A DNA stretch of 64,000 nucleotides from Saccharospirillum alexandrii. GTDB taxonomy: Bacteria; Pseudomonadota; Gammaproteobacteria; Pseudomonadales; Natronospirillaceae. Location: assembly GCF_004000275.1 (NCBI RefSeq), contig NZ_RCIP01000001.1, forward strand, positions 488,749 through 552,748. The letters run 5' to 3'. A model generated the notes under the pieces. That model made no database searches. It saw nothing but the letters and a program-made list of their open reading frames with translations, and was not told where the DNA came from. A program made the translations under genes and the position numbers. Shown here piece by piece: positions 29,089 to 38,813 of this stretch; within the stretch, counting starts at the first letter, position 1, and every line of letters starts with the position of its first letter.

Positions 29089-29535
29089 ATGTCCGATCAT
29101 CGTCTCGATATTCAGAACGTACTGGGCCAGATGCGGTCCATTCGCGAGCAGATGAACCCGCCTGCCAATACCGCCAACCGGCCAGACGGGCCGGGCTTTG
29201 CCAGCCAGTTACAGCAGGCTCGTGAGCAGGCGAACCCGACCGCTCAGGTGCAGGATAGCCTGGCACCACAAGGCATCAATGCGTTGCAAAGTACACCGCC
29301 AGCCGAGGATGTGCCGTCCTTTGGCGACATGTTCAAATCGGCTATTGATACGGTAAATGGTAATCAGCAAGCGGCCAGTGGCATTGTAACCCGATACGAA
29401 ATGGGTGATCCGTCGGTCGACCTGCCCGAGGTGATGATCGCCTTACAGAAATCCAGTGTTTCCTTTCAGGCGATGACCGAAGTACGTAACAAGATGGTCG
29501 AAGCCTACAAAGAAATCATGAACATGCCGATCTGA
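29089..29535 (+). CDS. fliE: FliE, flagellar hook-basal body protein
   Basis: 148 residues from the ATG at 29089 with GAGGGG seven bases upstream. The conserved C-terminal half contains FGDMFKSAIDTVN and the MIALQKSSVSFQAMTEVRNKMVEAYKEIMNMPI-type ending (seen as VMIALQKSSVSF and EIMNMPI). The N-terminal 60 residues are a Gln/Asn/Pro-rich extension; most FliE are about 105 residues. FliE joins the MS ring to the rod. First gene of the block. Confidence 0.95.
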   Translation: MSDHRLDIQNVLGQMRSIREQMNPPANTANRPDGPGFASQLQQAREQANPTAQVQDSLAPQGINALQSTPPAEDVPSFGDMFKSAIDTVNGNQQAASGIVTRYEMGDPSVDLPEVMIALQKSSVSFQAMTEVRNKMVEAYKEIMNMPI

Positions 29536-29565
29536 ATCGCGTTGTTGTCTGGACGCATGATGACG

Positions 29566-29584
29566 GACTCCGGTTACTGGAGTC
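29566..29584 (+). other. Small hairpin between fliE and fliF
   Basis: GACTCC, seven-base loop, GGAGTC, no U-tract. May modulate relative levels of fliE and the long fliF message; weak evidence. Confidence 0.3.
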
Positions 29585-29606
29585 AGGCTAACCAACAGGA
29601 TAGAGC

Positions 29607-31382
29607 ATGACTGAAAACGTACCCGCTGCCACTGGAACGGCCATGGGCGGCCAATCGCAACAGGATGACAGTGCTTTGCCAAGTCGCTCGCGTGGCGAAG
29701 GTCGCGGTATGACAGCGACCGAACGCTCGGACATGGTTGAAACGGACACTTCAGCAACCAGCCGGTTGCATCCACTGGTGCAGGGTTTCAATAAGTTGGG
29801 CATGATGCGTCAGTTCGGTTTGCTGATCGGGCTGGCGGCCAGCATTGCCTTGGGTCTGGCCGTCGTGCTTTGGTCGCAGAAAGAAACCTACCGACCGTTG
29901 ATGAACAGCACCAACAGTTATGCCGCGGCCGATGTGATTGAAGTATTGCAGGCCAATGCAGTGGATTTTGACATCGACCCGGCCAGCGGCGTTATTCTGG
30001 TTCGGCAGGGCGATTTGCACCAGGCCCGCCTGGCAATAGCCGGGGCTGGGCTGTCGGATGATCAGACGGTCGGGTATGAGCTGCTCGATCAGGATCAGCC
30101 ACTCGGCACCAGTCAGTTCATGGAAAACACTCGCTATCTGCGCAGTCTGGAAGGCGAGCTGGCGCGCACCATTTCCTCGATCAATCAGGTTCGCACCGCC
30201 CGGGTTCACCTGGCAATTCCAGAGCGTTCTGTCTTTGTTCGCGACCAGCGACAACCAACCGCGTCAGTCTTTGCCGACCTCTATGCCGGCGCTGAAATGG
30301 ATCGGGATTCCGTCAACGCCATTCGTAACCTGGTAGCCGGTTCAATTCCCGAACTGCAACCGTCCAATGTATCCATTGTTGACCAGCGTGGTCGGCTGTT
30401 GTCTGACGATACCCAGACCGCCGCCGAAGAATTGACCGATCGGCAGTTTGCCTACACCCAGCGCGTTGAAGACCGCATGGTCAATGCCATCAACTCCATT
30501 CTCAGCCCGGTTGTGGGGAATCAGCAGTTTCGTGCTGAGGTGTCGGCCGACATCGATTTTACGCGAGTGGAGCAGGCTGAAGAATTGTACAACCCCGATC
30601 TGATCGCCTTGCGCAGTGAACAAACCATCGACGAAGAACGCACCGGTGAGGCCGAGGGTGACATCCCCGGCGCACTCAACAATCAGCCGCCGGGCTTGGC
30701 TGAGGCTCCCGAGGAACTGGATGGAGACGGGCAGCCGGTGCAACCTCCCACGTCAAGCCGTAGTGAGGCGACCCGTAATTATGAAGTTGACCGAACCCTC
30801 AGCTACACTCAGTTCCAGCAGGGGCGGGTACGCCGCCTGACCGTTGCTGTTGTGGTAGATGACGTGATGCGTACTGATCCGGAGACCGGTGAAGCCGCTC
30901 GCGAGCCATGGACAGAAGCACAATTGCAACAGTTGCGCTTGCTGGTTCAGGATGCCGTAGGCTATGACCCGGCCCGGGGCGACAGTATTAACGTGATCAA
31001 CTCCAGCTTTATGGGGACTGATGACGCCGTAGAGGTGCCTCAGTGGTACACTCAACCCTGGTTCTGGGACATCGCCAAGCAGATTCTGGCAGGCCTGTTC
31101 GTCCTGATACTGGTGTTTGGCATCTTGCGTCCGGCACTGAGGAACCTGATGAACCGGGGAGAAGCCGAGCAGGAAGGGGAGGATGACATGCTGGCCTCAC
31201 TGGATATGGACGAAGACTCCATCACCGACGACAAAGTCACCCTGAGCACGGTCGACGAGTATCAATTGCCGGGCCCGTCCGAAAGTTTTGAACGGCAACT
31301 GGATGCCCTGCGCGGCTTGATAGCAGAAGACCCGGGTCGGGTCGCGCTGGTGCTGAAACGCTGGATTATGAGCAATGACTGA
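29607..31382 (+). CDS. fliF: FliF, MS-ring protein
   Basis: 591 residues. Two membrane helices flank the large periplasmic part: QFGLLIGLAASIALGLAVVL near residue 70 and PWFWDIAKQILAGLFVLILV near residue 490. Ring-building motifs include YRPLMNS, GYELLDQ and TRYLRSLEGELARTISS. The cytoplasmic tail ends in LDALRGLIAEDPGRVALVLKRW, the FliG-binding segment. The first 60 residues are a poorly conserved cytoplasmic extension. It overlaps fliG by 8 bases. Confidence 0.97.
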   Translation: MTENVPAATGTAMGGQSQQDDSALPSRSRGEGRGMTATERSDMVETDTSATSRLHPLVQGFNKLGMMRQFGLLIGLAASIALGLAVVLWSQKETYRPLMNSTNSYAAADVIEVLQANAVDFDIDPASGVILVRQGDLHQARLAIAGAGLSDDQTVGYELLDQDQPLGTSQFMENTRYLRSLEGELARTISSINQVRTARVHLAIPERSVFVRDQRQPTASVFADLYAGAEMDRDSVNAIRNLVAGSIPELQPSNVSIVDQRGRLLSDDTQTAAEELTDRQFAYTQRVEDRMVNAINSILSPVVGNQQFRAEVSADIDFTRVEQAEELYNPDLIALRSEQTIDEERTGEAEGDIPGALNNQPPGLAEAPEELDGDGQPVQPPTSSRSEATRNYEVDRTLSYTQFQQGRVRRLTVAVVVDDVMRTDPETGEAAREPWTEAQLQQLRLLVQDAVGYDPARGDSINVINSSFMGTDDAVEVPQWYTQPWFWDIAKQILAGLFVLILVFGILRPALRNLMNRGEAEQEGEDDMLASLDMDEDSITDDKVTLSTVDEYQLPGPSESFERQLDALRGLIAEDPGRVALVLKRWIMSND

Positions 31383-32439
31383 ACAGAACCCGAATCTGCC
31401 GGTACCCAAGCAGAATAGTAAAGAAGACGCCGAGCGCGCCCTGGATGGCATTCCCTGGCTTAACCGGGCCGCCATTCTGCTGATGAGTGTCGGTGAAGCC
31501 GACGCCGCCGAAGTGCTCAAACACCTAGGGCCCAAAGAAGTGCAGCGGGTCGGTACAGCGATGTCGGGTTTGTCTGAAGTCCGTCAGCAGCAACTGGAAG
31601 GATCGGTCAGGCTCTTCCTCGAAGAAGTGGGCGGTCAGACCAGTCTCGGCATCGGCGCCAATGATTACATCCGTAACATGCTGACCCAGGCACTGGGTTC
31701 CGACAAAGCCTCGGGTCTGATCGACCGTATTTTGCTCGGTGGCAATACCACTGGCCTGGATACCCTGAAATGGATGGAAGCCCGGGCCGTGGCCGACATC
31801 ATTCGCAATGAACACCCCCAGATTCAGGCCATTGTGATTGCTTACCTAGACCCGGATCAGTCGTCTGAAATTCTGGCCCAGTTCAGTGAAAAAGTCCGGC
31901 TCGATATCATCATGCGCGTAGCGGCGCTGGAGACAGTGCAGCCGGCGGCACTGTCGGAACTGAACTCCATCCTCGAGAAGCAATTCTCGTCCAGTGCAGG
32001 TACCCAGGCCCAGTCTCTGGGTGGCGTGAAGACGGCGGCGGAGATCATGAACTTTCTGGAATCCGGCGTCGAGGCCGAGATCATGGACGGCATCAAGGAG
32101 GTCGACGAAGACCTGGCGACTGAGATTGCCGATCTTATGTTCGTGTTCGACAACTTGTCCGAAGTCGACGATCGGGGCATTCAAACCTTGCTGCGAGAAA
32201 TCGCCACCGACACACTCAAGGTTGCTCTGCGTGGTGCCGACCAGAATTTGCAGGAGAAAATTCTCGGCAATATGTCCAAGCGGGCAGCGGAGATACTCAA
32301 AGACGATATGGAGGCCATGGGGCCAGTACGTTTGACCGATGTCGAATCGGCGCAAAAGGAAATTCTCAACATCGCCCGGCGAATGGCCGACTCCGGAGAG
32401 ATCGTACTGGGTGGCTCCGCAGGCGATGCAATGGTATGA
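31375..32439 (+). CDS. fliG: FliG, rotor switch protein
   Basis: 354 residues. Shows LNRAAILLMSVGEADAAEVLKHL (FliF-binding N domain), the EHPQ motif (RNEHPQIQAIVIAYL) in the middle domain and the C-terminal torque helix with charged residues (VLREIATDTLKVALRGAD region, KRAAEIL). FliG couples MotC/MotD-type stators and the FliM/FliN C-ring. It begins inside fliF. Confidence 0.97.
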   Translation: MTEQNPNLPVPKQNSKEDAERALDGIPWLNRAAILLMSVGEADAAEVLKHLGPKEVQRVGTAMSGLSEVRQQQLEGSVRLFLEEVGGQTSLGIGANDYIRNMLTQALGSDKASGLIDRILLGGNTTGLDTLKWMEARAVADIIRNEHPQIQAIVIAYLDPDQSSEILAQFSEKVRLDIIMRVAALETVQPAALSELNSILEKQFSSSAGTQAQSLGGVKTAAEIMNFLESGVEAEIMDGIKEVDEDLATEIADLMFVFDNLSEVDDRGIQTLLREIATDTLKVALRGADQNLQEKILGNMSKRAAEILKDDMEAMGPVRLTDVESAQKEILNIARRMADSGEIVLGGSAGDAMV

Positions 32440-32503
32440 CGCCCGGTTATGAGCGGAGCAACCCAGGCGTCGTTCTCCTGGCGGTACCAGAAGGCCTGTC
32501 ACG

Positions 32504-33967
32504 ATGATGCCAAATAATGCCGGTGGGCCAACCAGAAGCGCTGCGGGATCGCCCAAAAAAGGCGCGACGGGTTACGCATCGTCCGGACAGGATGCCCCCA
32601 ACGTAGAACCCTATCAACTGCCACGCTGGGATGCCCAGGGTAAGCCGGTACCCCAACCCAAAGGTCGCCAGGCCGATACCAGCACCGTCGAAGACGTCCA
32701 GCCGGAGAGCCTGAGCCCTCCGACGGCAGAAGACATTCGCCAGATCCACGAAGACGCTTACAACGAAGGCTTTGAATCCGGCTTCGAACAGGGCATGAAG
32801 CAGGGTCAGGCTACCGGCCAGACGGAAGGTTACAAGGCGGGATATGACAGCGGTGAGCAGGAGGGCCTGAGTGCGGGCCATAAAGCCGGTATGCTGTCTG
32901 CTCAGCAAGCAGAAACGGAGCGCATCAACGCCGAGTTGGCACCGCTGAGCGAGTTGTTTGATCAGATCAAAGCCGTGCTGGGACAACAAACCGATGATCT
33001 CGAAACGGGCCTGGTTGCGCTCGCGGTGCGAATTGCCCGTAACGTAATCGATGCCGAACTGACACTGAAACCGGAACACATTCAGGGCTTGGTGCATGCC
33101 GCCGTGCAGGCGCTGCCTAACGCTGACGAGCGCTTCACGCTAGAAATCAACCCCGATGATGCGGCATACGTGGAACCCATTGCCGAGCCGCACTGGAACC
33201 TGGTGCCCACACCCTCAATCAGCCGTGGTGGTTGTGTGATTCGAACCCGCTTCAGCTATGTGGATTACACCCTTGAGCATCGCTATCGCCAGCAGGTTAG
33301 CAACTTGCTGGCACATGCCGGGCTGAGCGAGCAACTGGCTGCCATGGAGTCACCCTGGCCCTTGCCGCCCGCGGAGCCGGATGCCGAGCAGGCGACCGGA
33401 GCGGCGTTGGACGACGCTGCGCCGACGGGCGAAACCCAGCCTGAAGACGACGCAGGGTTCGCTGCTGACGACCCGACGGAACCCGAAGCTGATGGGTCAG
33501 GCGACAGCACGCCGCAGGACGTCGAGGCGGATAATGAGCCGGACGAAGCGGTTGACAGTGCGCACGTGCAGGACGACCGGCCTGAGTCAGCCATCGATGA
33601 TGTTGACGCCAGTGTCGCAGACTCCTCAGAACCTGCAGCAAGCGGATTGGATGCAGTCGAAGAGGCCGGTGCCGAGCTGCACGAGGCAGTTGACAGCGCG
33701 CGCGTGCAGGACGACATGCCCGGGTCTGCAGTCGATGATGTTAACGCCAGTGTCGAAGACTCCTCAGAGCCTGCAGCAAACGAATTGGATGCAGTCAAAG
33801 AGGCCGGTACCGAGCCGAAACAGCAGGCTTCGAAAGAGCCGGATACGGCCGGAGCAGACGTGCAGTCGGAAGACAAGGTGCCCCAAGCTGAACAGAGCGA
33901 AGCATCCGGTGACGATGAATCACCCGATCAGCAGCAACCCTTGGAACCTGATGGTAACGAGCCATGA
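32504..33967 (+). CDS. fliH: FliH, export ATPase regulator, with long acidic C-terminal extension
   Basis: 487 residues, about twice the usual 230-270. The normal protein is visible up to about residue 275: coiled-coil glycine-rich repeats ([32 protein letters not shown]) and the V-ATPase E-like domain with [21 protein letters not shown] and a [18 protein letters not shown] motif. After that lie some 210 acidic, Ala/Asp/Glu/Ser-rich residues, including two 46-residue tandem copies. FliH holds FliI at the export gate. ATG may be 32504 or 32507. Stop overlaps fliI by ATGA. Confidence 0.93.
   Translation: MMPNNAGGPTRSAAGSPKKGATGYASSGQDAPNVEPYQLPRWDAQGKPVPQPKGRQADTSTVEDVQPESLSPPTAEDIRQIHEDAYNEGFESGFEQGMKQGQATGQTEGYKAGYDSGEQEGLSAGHKAGMLSAQQAETERINAELAPLSELFDQIKAVLGQQTDDLETGLVALAVRIARNVIDAELTLKPEHIQGLVHAAVQALPNADERFTLEINPDDAAYVEPIAEPHWNLVPTPSISRGGCVIRTRFSYVDYTLEHRYRQQVSNLLAHAGLSEQLAAMESPWPLPPAEPDAEQATGAALDDAAPTGETQPEDDAGFAADDPTEPEADGSGDSTPQDVEADNEPDEAVDSAHVQDDRPESAIDDVDASVADSSEPAASGLDAVEEAGAELHEAVDSARVQDDMPGSAVDDVNASVEDSSEPAANELDAVKEAGTEPKQQASKEPDTAGADVQSEDKVPQAEQSEASGDDESPDQQQPLEPDGNEP
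33548..33823 (+). repeat. Tandem 138-bp repeat inside fliH
   Basis: Two in-frame copies, 33548-33685 and 33686-33823, encode residues 349-394 and 395-440 with shared AVDSAxVQDDxPxSAxDDVxASVxDSSEPAA. The copies differ at both silent and replacement sites, so the duplication is not brand new. Confidence 0.85.
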
Positions 33968-35355
33968 GTAAAAACCTGGGCCTGTTTCTCCAGGACTGTC
34001 AGCGTTGGATCCCCGAGCGCAGTCCGGTCATTGTTGAAGGCAAACTGACCCGAATGGTGGGGCTCACGCTGGAGGCCATTGGCCTGAACGCCACTGTGGG
34101 GGAGCGGTGTCTGGTGATCGACCGGCAAAACCGGATCGAAGCCGAAGTGGTGGGTTTTCAGGACGACAAGGCCTTTTTGATGCCGGTGCAACCCATTTCA
34201 GGGCTGCGATCCGGTGCCCGGGTGGTGCCGCTGGAAAGCGCCAGTGAATTGGTGATTGGCGATGAATTGCTGGGCCGGGTCGTCAACGGCTTTGGCGAGC
34301 CGATCGATGGCAAAGGGCCACTCAGTTGCCGGGTGGAACAAAGCCTGAACGGAGTGGTGATTAACCCCTTGCACCGACAACCCATTCGCGAGCCGCTCGA
34401 CGTCGGCATTCGTGCCATCAACGCCTTACTGACGGTGGGTCGGGGCCAACGCCTGGGCTTGTTTGCGGGGTCGGGTGTGGGCAAGTCGATGCTGCTGGGC
34501 ATGATGACCCGCTTTACCACGGCTGACATTATCGTGGTCGGGCTGATCGGCGAACGTGGCCGGGAGGTCAAGGAGTTCATCGAAGACATTCTTGGTGACG
34601 AGGGGCTGGCCCGTGCCGTTGTGGTGGCATCACCGGCCGATGACGCGCCCCTGTTGCGATTGCGTGCGGCTCAGTACACTACCAGTATTGCCGAGTTTTT
34701 CAGGGCCCAGGGCAAGAACGTTCTGATGCTGATGGATTCCCTGACCCGATATGCACAGGCCCAGCGCGAAATCGCGCTGGCCATCGGCGAACCACCAGCC
34801 ACCAAAGGGTACCCGCCTTCGGTCTTTGCGCGCATACCACAATTGGTGGAGCGGGCCGGTAATGCCGAGGCCGGTGGCGGATCGATCACAGCTTTCTATA
34901 CTGTGCTGACCGAGGGCGATGACCAACAGGATCCGGTTGCCGATGCTTCCCGCGCCATCCTGGATGGCCATTTTGTGTTGAACCGGCGCCTGGCGGAAGA
35001 GGGCCATTACCCGGCCATCGATATCGAGCAGAGCATCAGTCGGGCGATGCCGCAAGTCGTATCCGCGGCTCACATGAAACAGGCGCAAACGCTCAAGCAA
35101 GTTTGGGCGCGATACCACCAGAATCGGGATTTGATCGCCATTGGTGCCTACAATTCGGGGTCGGACAAAGACATCGATGAAGCAATACAACTGTTTCCGG
35201 TCGTTCGGGGGTTTTTGCAGCAGGGGTTAAACGAACAAGTGCGGTATCAGGAAAGCGTCGCCCAATTGCAATCGCTGACACCCGGCCAGACTGCGCCAGC
35301 TCCCTCAGCGATGAAAAAAGGCCGGCCTTTGGCTCGGCCGCAACGCGCCCCGTAA
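33964..35355 (+). CDS. fliI: FliI, flagellar export ATPase
   Basis: 463 residues. Walker [16 protein letters not shown], Walker [15 protein letters not shown], catalytic-Glu segment [12 protein letters not shown] and the downstream [19 protein letters not shown] are all typical of this F1-beta-like ATPase. It hydrolyses ATP to release export substrates from chaperones, with FliH and FliJ. ATG overlaps the fliH stop. Confidence 0.97.
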   Translation: MSKNLGLFLQDCQRWIPERSPVIVEGKLTRMVGLTLEAIGLNATVGERCLVIDRQNRIEAEVVGFQDDKAFLMPVQPISGLRSGARVVPLESASELVIGDELLGRVVNGFGEPIDGKGPLSCRVEQSLNGVVINPLHRQPIREPLDVGIRAINALLTVGRGQRLGLFAGSGVGKSMLLGMMTRFTTADIIVVGLIGERGREVKEFIEDILGDEGLARAVVVASPADDAPLLRLRAAQYTTSIAEFFRAQGKNVLMLMDSLTRYAQAQREIALAIGEPPATKGYPPSVFARIPQLVERAGNAEAGGGSITAFYTVLTEGDDQQDPVADASRAILDGHFVLNRRLAEEGHYPAIDIEQSISRAMPQVVSAAHMKQAQTLKQVWARYHQNRDLIAIGAYNSGSDKDIDEAIQLFPVVRGFLQQGLNEQVRYQESVAQLQSLTPGQTAPAPSAMKKGRPLARPQRAP

Positions 35356-35399
35356 ATGTCGCGCAATGATCGCACCATGAACCAGGCAGGCAGTACGCC

Positions 35400-35849
35400 A
35401 TGAAACGTTCGCAGCGCATGCAATTGATCGAGAAGCTGGCCCGGCAACGGGAAGACCAGGCAGCCCAGGCACTGGCCCAAACGCGTCAGCGCCTGGAGCA
35501 GGAGCAGGCTCAACTGACTGAATTGGAAGGGTATCGGGGTGAATACCTTGGCTACCTGGAAACTCAGGGGAGCGCAGGGTTGTCTATAGTGCAATGGCGT
35601 CGTACCCAGGGTTTTATCGATCAGTTGGGTGGCGTGATCGGTCAGCAGGAAGGGGTCATAAAGCAATGGCAACGCCAAGAGCAACAAGTGCTGATGCAAT
35701 GGCAAAAACTGTATCAGCGACGCAAGAGTATTGGCCAGCTGGTCGACAAACTCTCGCTGCAGGAAGCGATTGAGGCGGACAAACAAGAGCAAAAAGTACT
35801 GGATGAGTTGGTCGGGCAAATGGCGCAGCGTTCAGGACCGGGCCGATAA
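35400..35849 (+). CDS. fliJ: FliJ, flagellar export stalk protein
   Basis: 149 residues, almost entirely a two-helix coiled coil rich in Gln, Glu and Lys, with no membrane part. FliJ is poorly conserved in sequence; length, coiled coil and position directly after fliI identify it. It forms the stalk of the FliI hexamer. Ends 147 bases before the STAS gene. Confidence 0.88.
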   Translation: MKRSQRMQLIEKLARQREDQAAQALAQTRQRLEQEQAQLTELEGYRGEYLGYLETQGSAGLSIVQWRRTQGFIDQLGGVIGQQEGVIKQWQRQEQQVLMQWQKLYQRRKSIGQLVDKLSLQEAIEADKQEQKVLDELVGQMAQRSGPGR

Positions 35850-35996
35850 CCCGGGTACGGCTTGCCAGCCCGCCCTTGCAACCAGTAAAGTAACTGACAG
35901 CGGGCCAGATTGTCAGGAGGCGCTATCCTCTTTGAAGCCGTCTACAATAACACAGGGCGGCCATCCCAGAGCCCAATACACCACAGAGGATTTACT

Positions 35997-36302
35997 ATGA
36001 CAGTGTCGGCAATTCCCAGCGACAACGGGCGCGAAATGACCATCAAGATTACCGGCCGGTTTGATTTCAGTTCGCACCAGGAATTTCGCCAGATCTATGA
36101 GAACGCCTCGCCGGATATCAAGGTGTATATCATCGACATGTGCGATGCCACCTATCTGGACAGCTCGGCGCTGGGCATGTTGCTGTTGCTTCGGGATCAT
36201 GCCGGAGGCGACCATTCGGAAATCCGCATTGTCAATTGCAATGAGGACGTTCGAAAAATCCTGACCATTTCCAATTTCGGACAGTTGTTCAGGATCGAAT
36301 GA
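35997..36302 (+). CDS. STAS anti-sigma-factor antagonist, HsbA-like
   Basis: 101 residues from the ATG at 35997, seven bases after AGAGGA. Single STAS domain with the phosphorylatable Ser in YLDSSALGMLLLL. Its stop overlaps the start of the Rec-PP2C-kinase gene (ATGA), so they form one unit. In P. aeruginosa the equivalent pair HsbA-HsbR controls the anti-sigma factor FlgM and a diguanylate cyclase; position inside the flagellar cluster fits such a role, but this is by analogy. Confidence 0.85.
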   Translation: MTVSAIPSDNGREMTIKITGRFDFSSHQEFRQIYENASPDIKVYIIDMCDATYLDSSALGMLLLLRDHAGGDHSEIRIVNCNEDVRKILTISNFGQLFRIE

Positions 36303-38026
36303 TCACCCATCCGACTGCGCAACCTCCAGGGCAGGGGCTGCGGATACTGATCGCAGATGACAATCAGTCCGACCGCATGATCCTTCAGGCCATCGTAAGG
36401 CGAGAAGGGCATGAAGTTTTGCTGGCGACCGATGGCCGTGAAGCCGTCGAACAGTTCAAACAGCACGCGCCCGACATCGTTTTGATGGACGCCCTGATGC
36501 CGGTCATGAACGGTCTTGAAGCCAGCCGTGCGATCAAAGCCCTTGCAGAGAGCGACCTGGTCCCCATCATCTTTCTCACCTCCCTGCAGGATGCCGAATC
36601 CCTGGCCGAGTGCCTCGACAGCGGCGGCGACGACTTTATGTCGAAGCCCTACAACCGGGTCATCCTCAAGGCAAAAATCAACGCCTTCAGTCGAATGCGG
36701 GCCATGCACGCGCAACTGCAACGCCATAACCGCCAAATGCTGCTGGAACAACAGGTCGCCAAAACCGTTTTTGACAACGTGGCACACTCCGGTTGCTTAA
36801 ATCTGCCTAATATTCAGCACTCCCTGTCGCCGATGGCGGTGTTTAATGGCGATACCGTTCTGGCCGAACGCAAACCCGATGGTGGCATGTTGCTGTTTCT
36901 GGGCGACTTCACCGGCCATGGGTTGCCCGCAGCCATTGGTGCCATGCCGCTGGCGGAAATTTTCTATGGAATGACCTCCAAGGGTTTTTCGATGGAAGAG
37001 GTGTTGCGCGAGGTAAACAGCAAGCTGCGTAAAATACTGCCGGTCGGGGTATTCTGTTGCGGTGCCATGGTGGAGCTGAATTTTCACAACAAGTCGGCCC
37101 GGGTCTGGGTTGGCGGAGTGCCCGATGTGTACCTCTACCGTGGGCAGAGCGGACAGGTTGAGCGGTTCGCCAGTGCGCACTTGCCGCTGGGCGTGCTCGA
37201 CCCCTATGAGTTCGATCCACACAGTCTGGATGTGGTGATGCACAATGGCGATCGGGTGTTTTTGTGGTCAGACGGCATTATCGAAAGCCGAAACCCGGCT
37301 GACGAGATGTTTGGTGAAGAGCGGCTCAATCAGGTGTTTGCGCGCACCGACCACCCGGACCGGATTTTTCAGGCGATTCTCGATCAGGTCGACCACTTTA
37401 TGGGCGGCAGCGACCGGGACGATGACATCACCCTGGTAACGGCCAAAATGGTCGATATCGAAGACATCGGCATGACCACCTACGAATCGAGCAAGGGTTC
37501 TATAGGCGGCCCGGTCAACTGGACCCTGAGCCTGGCGCTGCACGAGCAGAGCCTGGCGGCATTTAACCCCTTGCCGCTGGTCATGAATCTGTTGATGGAA
37601 GTGGAAGGGCTGCGGCCGTTGGGAGGTCAGCTGTACACCCTGCTGGCTGAATTGTTCAGCAATGCGCTGGAACACGGCGTGCTGGAACTGGATTCCGGGT
37701 TGAAGACAGGCCCCCAGGGCTTCGGGCAGTATTATTTGCAGCGCGAACAGGCGCTGGCATCGCTGTCGGATGGGAGTGTCCGGCTCACGCTGACCCATCG
37801 GCCGCTGGAGATTGGCGGCGAGCTGATCATGGAGGTCACGGATACCGGGAGCGGGTTCCCCTTTGCCGACTTCGGAGACGAACAACCAGAGTCCGACCCG
37901 CAACCCAGCGCTCAATGGGATTACAGCGGGCGTGGTATCACTCTGATCCGGCAATTAAGCGACGAACTGACCTATCTCGACGGCGGTCGGTCGGTCAGGG
38001 CCATCGTCCGCTGGCCTCGAAACTGA
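36299..38026 (+). CDS. Response regulator with PP2C phosphatase and serine-kinase domains, HsbR-like
   Basis: 575 residues. Rec domain (about 15-135) with phosphoacceptor Asp64 in VLMDALMPVMNG and KPYNR; SpoIIE-type PP2C domain (about 180-385) with LGDFTGHGLPAAIG, WSDGIIESR and DDDITLV; HATPase domain (about 430-575) with the N box LFSNALEHG, DTGSGFPF and GRGITLIRQL. This triple architecture, with a paired STAS protein and a neighbouring Hpt protein, matches P. aeruginosa HsbR, where Rec phosphorylation switches between phosphatase and kinase action on HsbA. Confidence 0.88.
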   Translation: MITHPTAQPPGQGLRILIADDNQSDRMILQAIVRREGHEVLLATDGREAVEQFKQHAPDIVLMDALMPVMNGLEASRAIKALAESDLVPIIFLTSLQDAESLAECLDSGGDDFMSKPYNRVILKAKINAFSRMRAMHAQLQRHNRQMLLEQQVAKTVFDNVAHSGCLNLPNIQHSLSPMAVFNGDTVLAERKPDGGMLLFLGDFTGHGLPAAIGAMPLAEIFYGMTSKGFSMEEVLREVNSKLRKILPVGVFCCGAMVELNFHNKSARVWVGGVPDVYLYRGQSGQVERFASAHLPLGVLDPYEFDPHSLDVVMHNGDRVFLWSDGIIESRNPADEMFGEERLNQVFARTDHPDRIFQAILDQVDHFMGGSDRDDDITLVTAKMVDIEDIGMTTYESSKGSIGGPVNWTLSLALHEQSLAAFNPLPLVMNLLMEVEGLRPLGGQLYTLLAELFSNALEHGVLELDSGLKTGPQGFGQYYLQREQALASLSDGSVRLTLTHRPLEIGGELIMEVTDTGSGFPFADFGDEQPESDPQPSAQWDYSGRGITLIRQLSDELTYLDGGRSVRAIVRWPRN

Positions 38027-38186
38027 GCATTTGCGCAGAGGTTTTTGGCTCATTCCCGTTAACGGGTCAGACGGCGTGACTGTCCGGCTGTAAAACTCAG
38101 CCGATAACGCCTATTATGAAGGCCAGTAACCGATTTACGGAGCCCCAGGGACGGTGCACAACTCAAACACCCAACGCGAGGCTGCC

Positions 38187-38552
38187 ATGTCTGATTCCGA
38201 AACCCCAATTCAGATAGACGATCATCTGGATGTAACCATATTGGGTGAGTTGCAGACACTGCTTGAAGACGATTTTCCGGATTTGATTCACACTTTTCTA
38301 AGCGACGCCCGGATTCGCGTCCGTGAACTGGTGCGCACTGTAGATTCTGGTGTCGCGGAAGACATTCGTCAGTCTGCGCACAGCTTCAAAGGCAGTACGC
38401 TTAATGTCGGGGCCAAGCAATTGTCCAGCCTGTGTCGGGAGCTTGAAGATCTGGCTCGCTCCGGTCGGACCCAGGGATCCAAAGGCCTGGTTGACCGGAT
38501 CGAAGTCGAGCTGAATCAGGTCGAGCAACTGATGCGCGATTCTTACCTGTAG
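38187..38552 (+). CDS. Hpt phosphotransfer protein, HptB-like
   Basis: 121 residues from the ATG at 38187 with a GAGG site. Four-helix Hpt with the phosphorylatable His65 in QSAHSFKGSTLNVGA. Sequence and context (next to the Rec-PP2C-kinase and STAS genes) resemble HptB of P. aeruginosa, which passes phosphate from hybrid kinases to HsbR. A GCCGATAA at 38099 resembles a sigma-28 -10 but lacks a -35. Confidence 0.87.
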   Translation: MSDSETPIQIDDHLDVTILGELQTLLEDDFPDLIHTFLSDARIRVRELVRTVDSGVAEDIRQSAHSFKGSTLNVGAKQLSSLCRELEDLARSGRTQGSKGLVDRIEVELNQVEQLMRDSYL

Positions 38553-38760
38553 AATGGTCACCTGCAGATTCGGTCAGGCCTGTCGGTAGACACCGCCGTT
38601 GGATACTGCAATGTGAATCATTTCAGTAAAACCTTTTTTGAAAAGTCGCTGTTTAGACCGGTCTCTTTGCTGGGGCGTTGGTAACTGGTCGAAATAGCAG
38701 CCCCGATAGTCTTTCAATCTCACCCCCTGTTTGCTCGATGTAACTTGCTTTTGGCCTGAA

Positions 38761-38776
38761 TGGCCCGGGCTTTGCA
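38761..38776 (+). promoter_or_regulatory. Sigma-54 promoter of fliK
   Basis: TGGCCCGGGCTTTGCA: GG at 38762-38763, ten bases, GC at 38774-38775. It overlaps the longest possible fliK frame, so it also argues for the downstream ATG at 38814. The 208 bases between the Hpt gene and this site show no other feature. Confidence 0.7.
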
Positions 38777-38813
38777 ATTGATCCAGAACACCTCCTATGT
38801 CGGAAAGGGCACC

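Noticed and set aside
35838-35848. GCCGATAA at the end of fliJ as a sigma-28 -10 element
   Set aside because: No TAAA 15 bases upstream; the bases encode the end of FliJ and its stop.
38085-38106. GCCGATAA before the Hpt gene as a sigma-28 promoter
   Set aside because: The -10 is exact but TAAA sits only about 6 bases upstream, not 15; kept as a weak note only.
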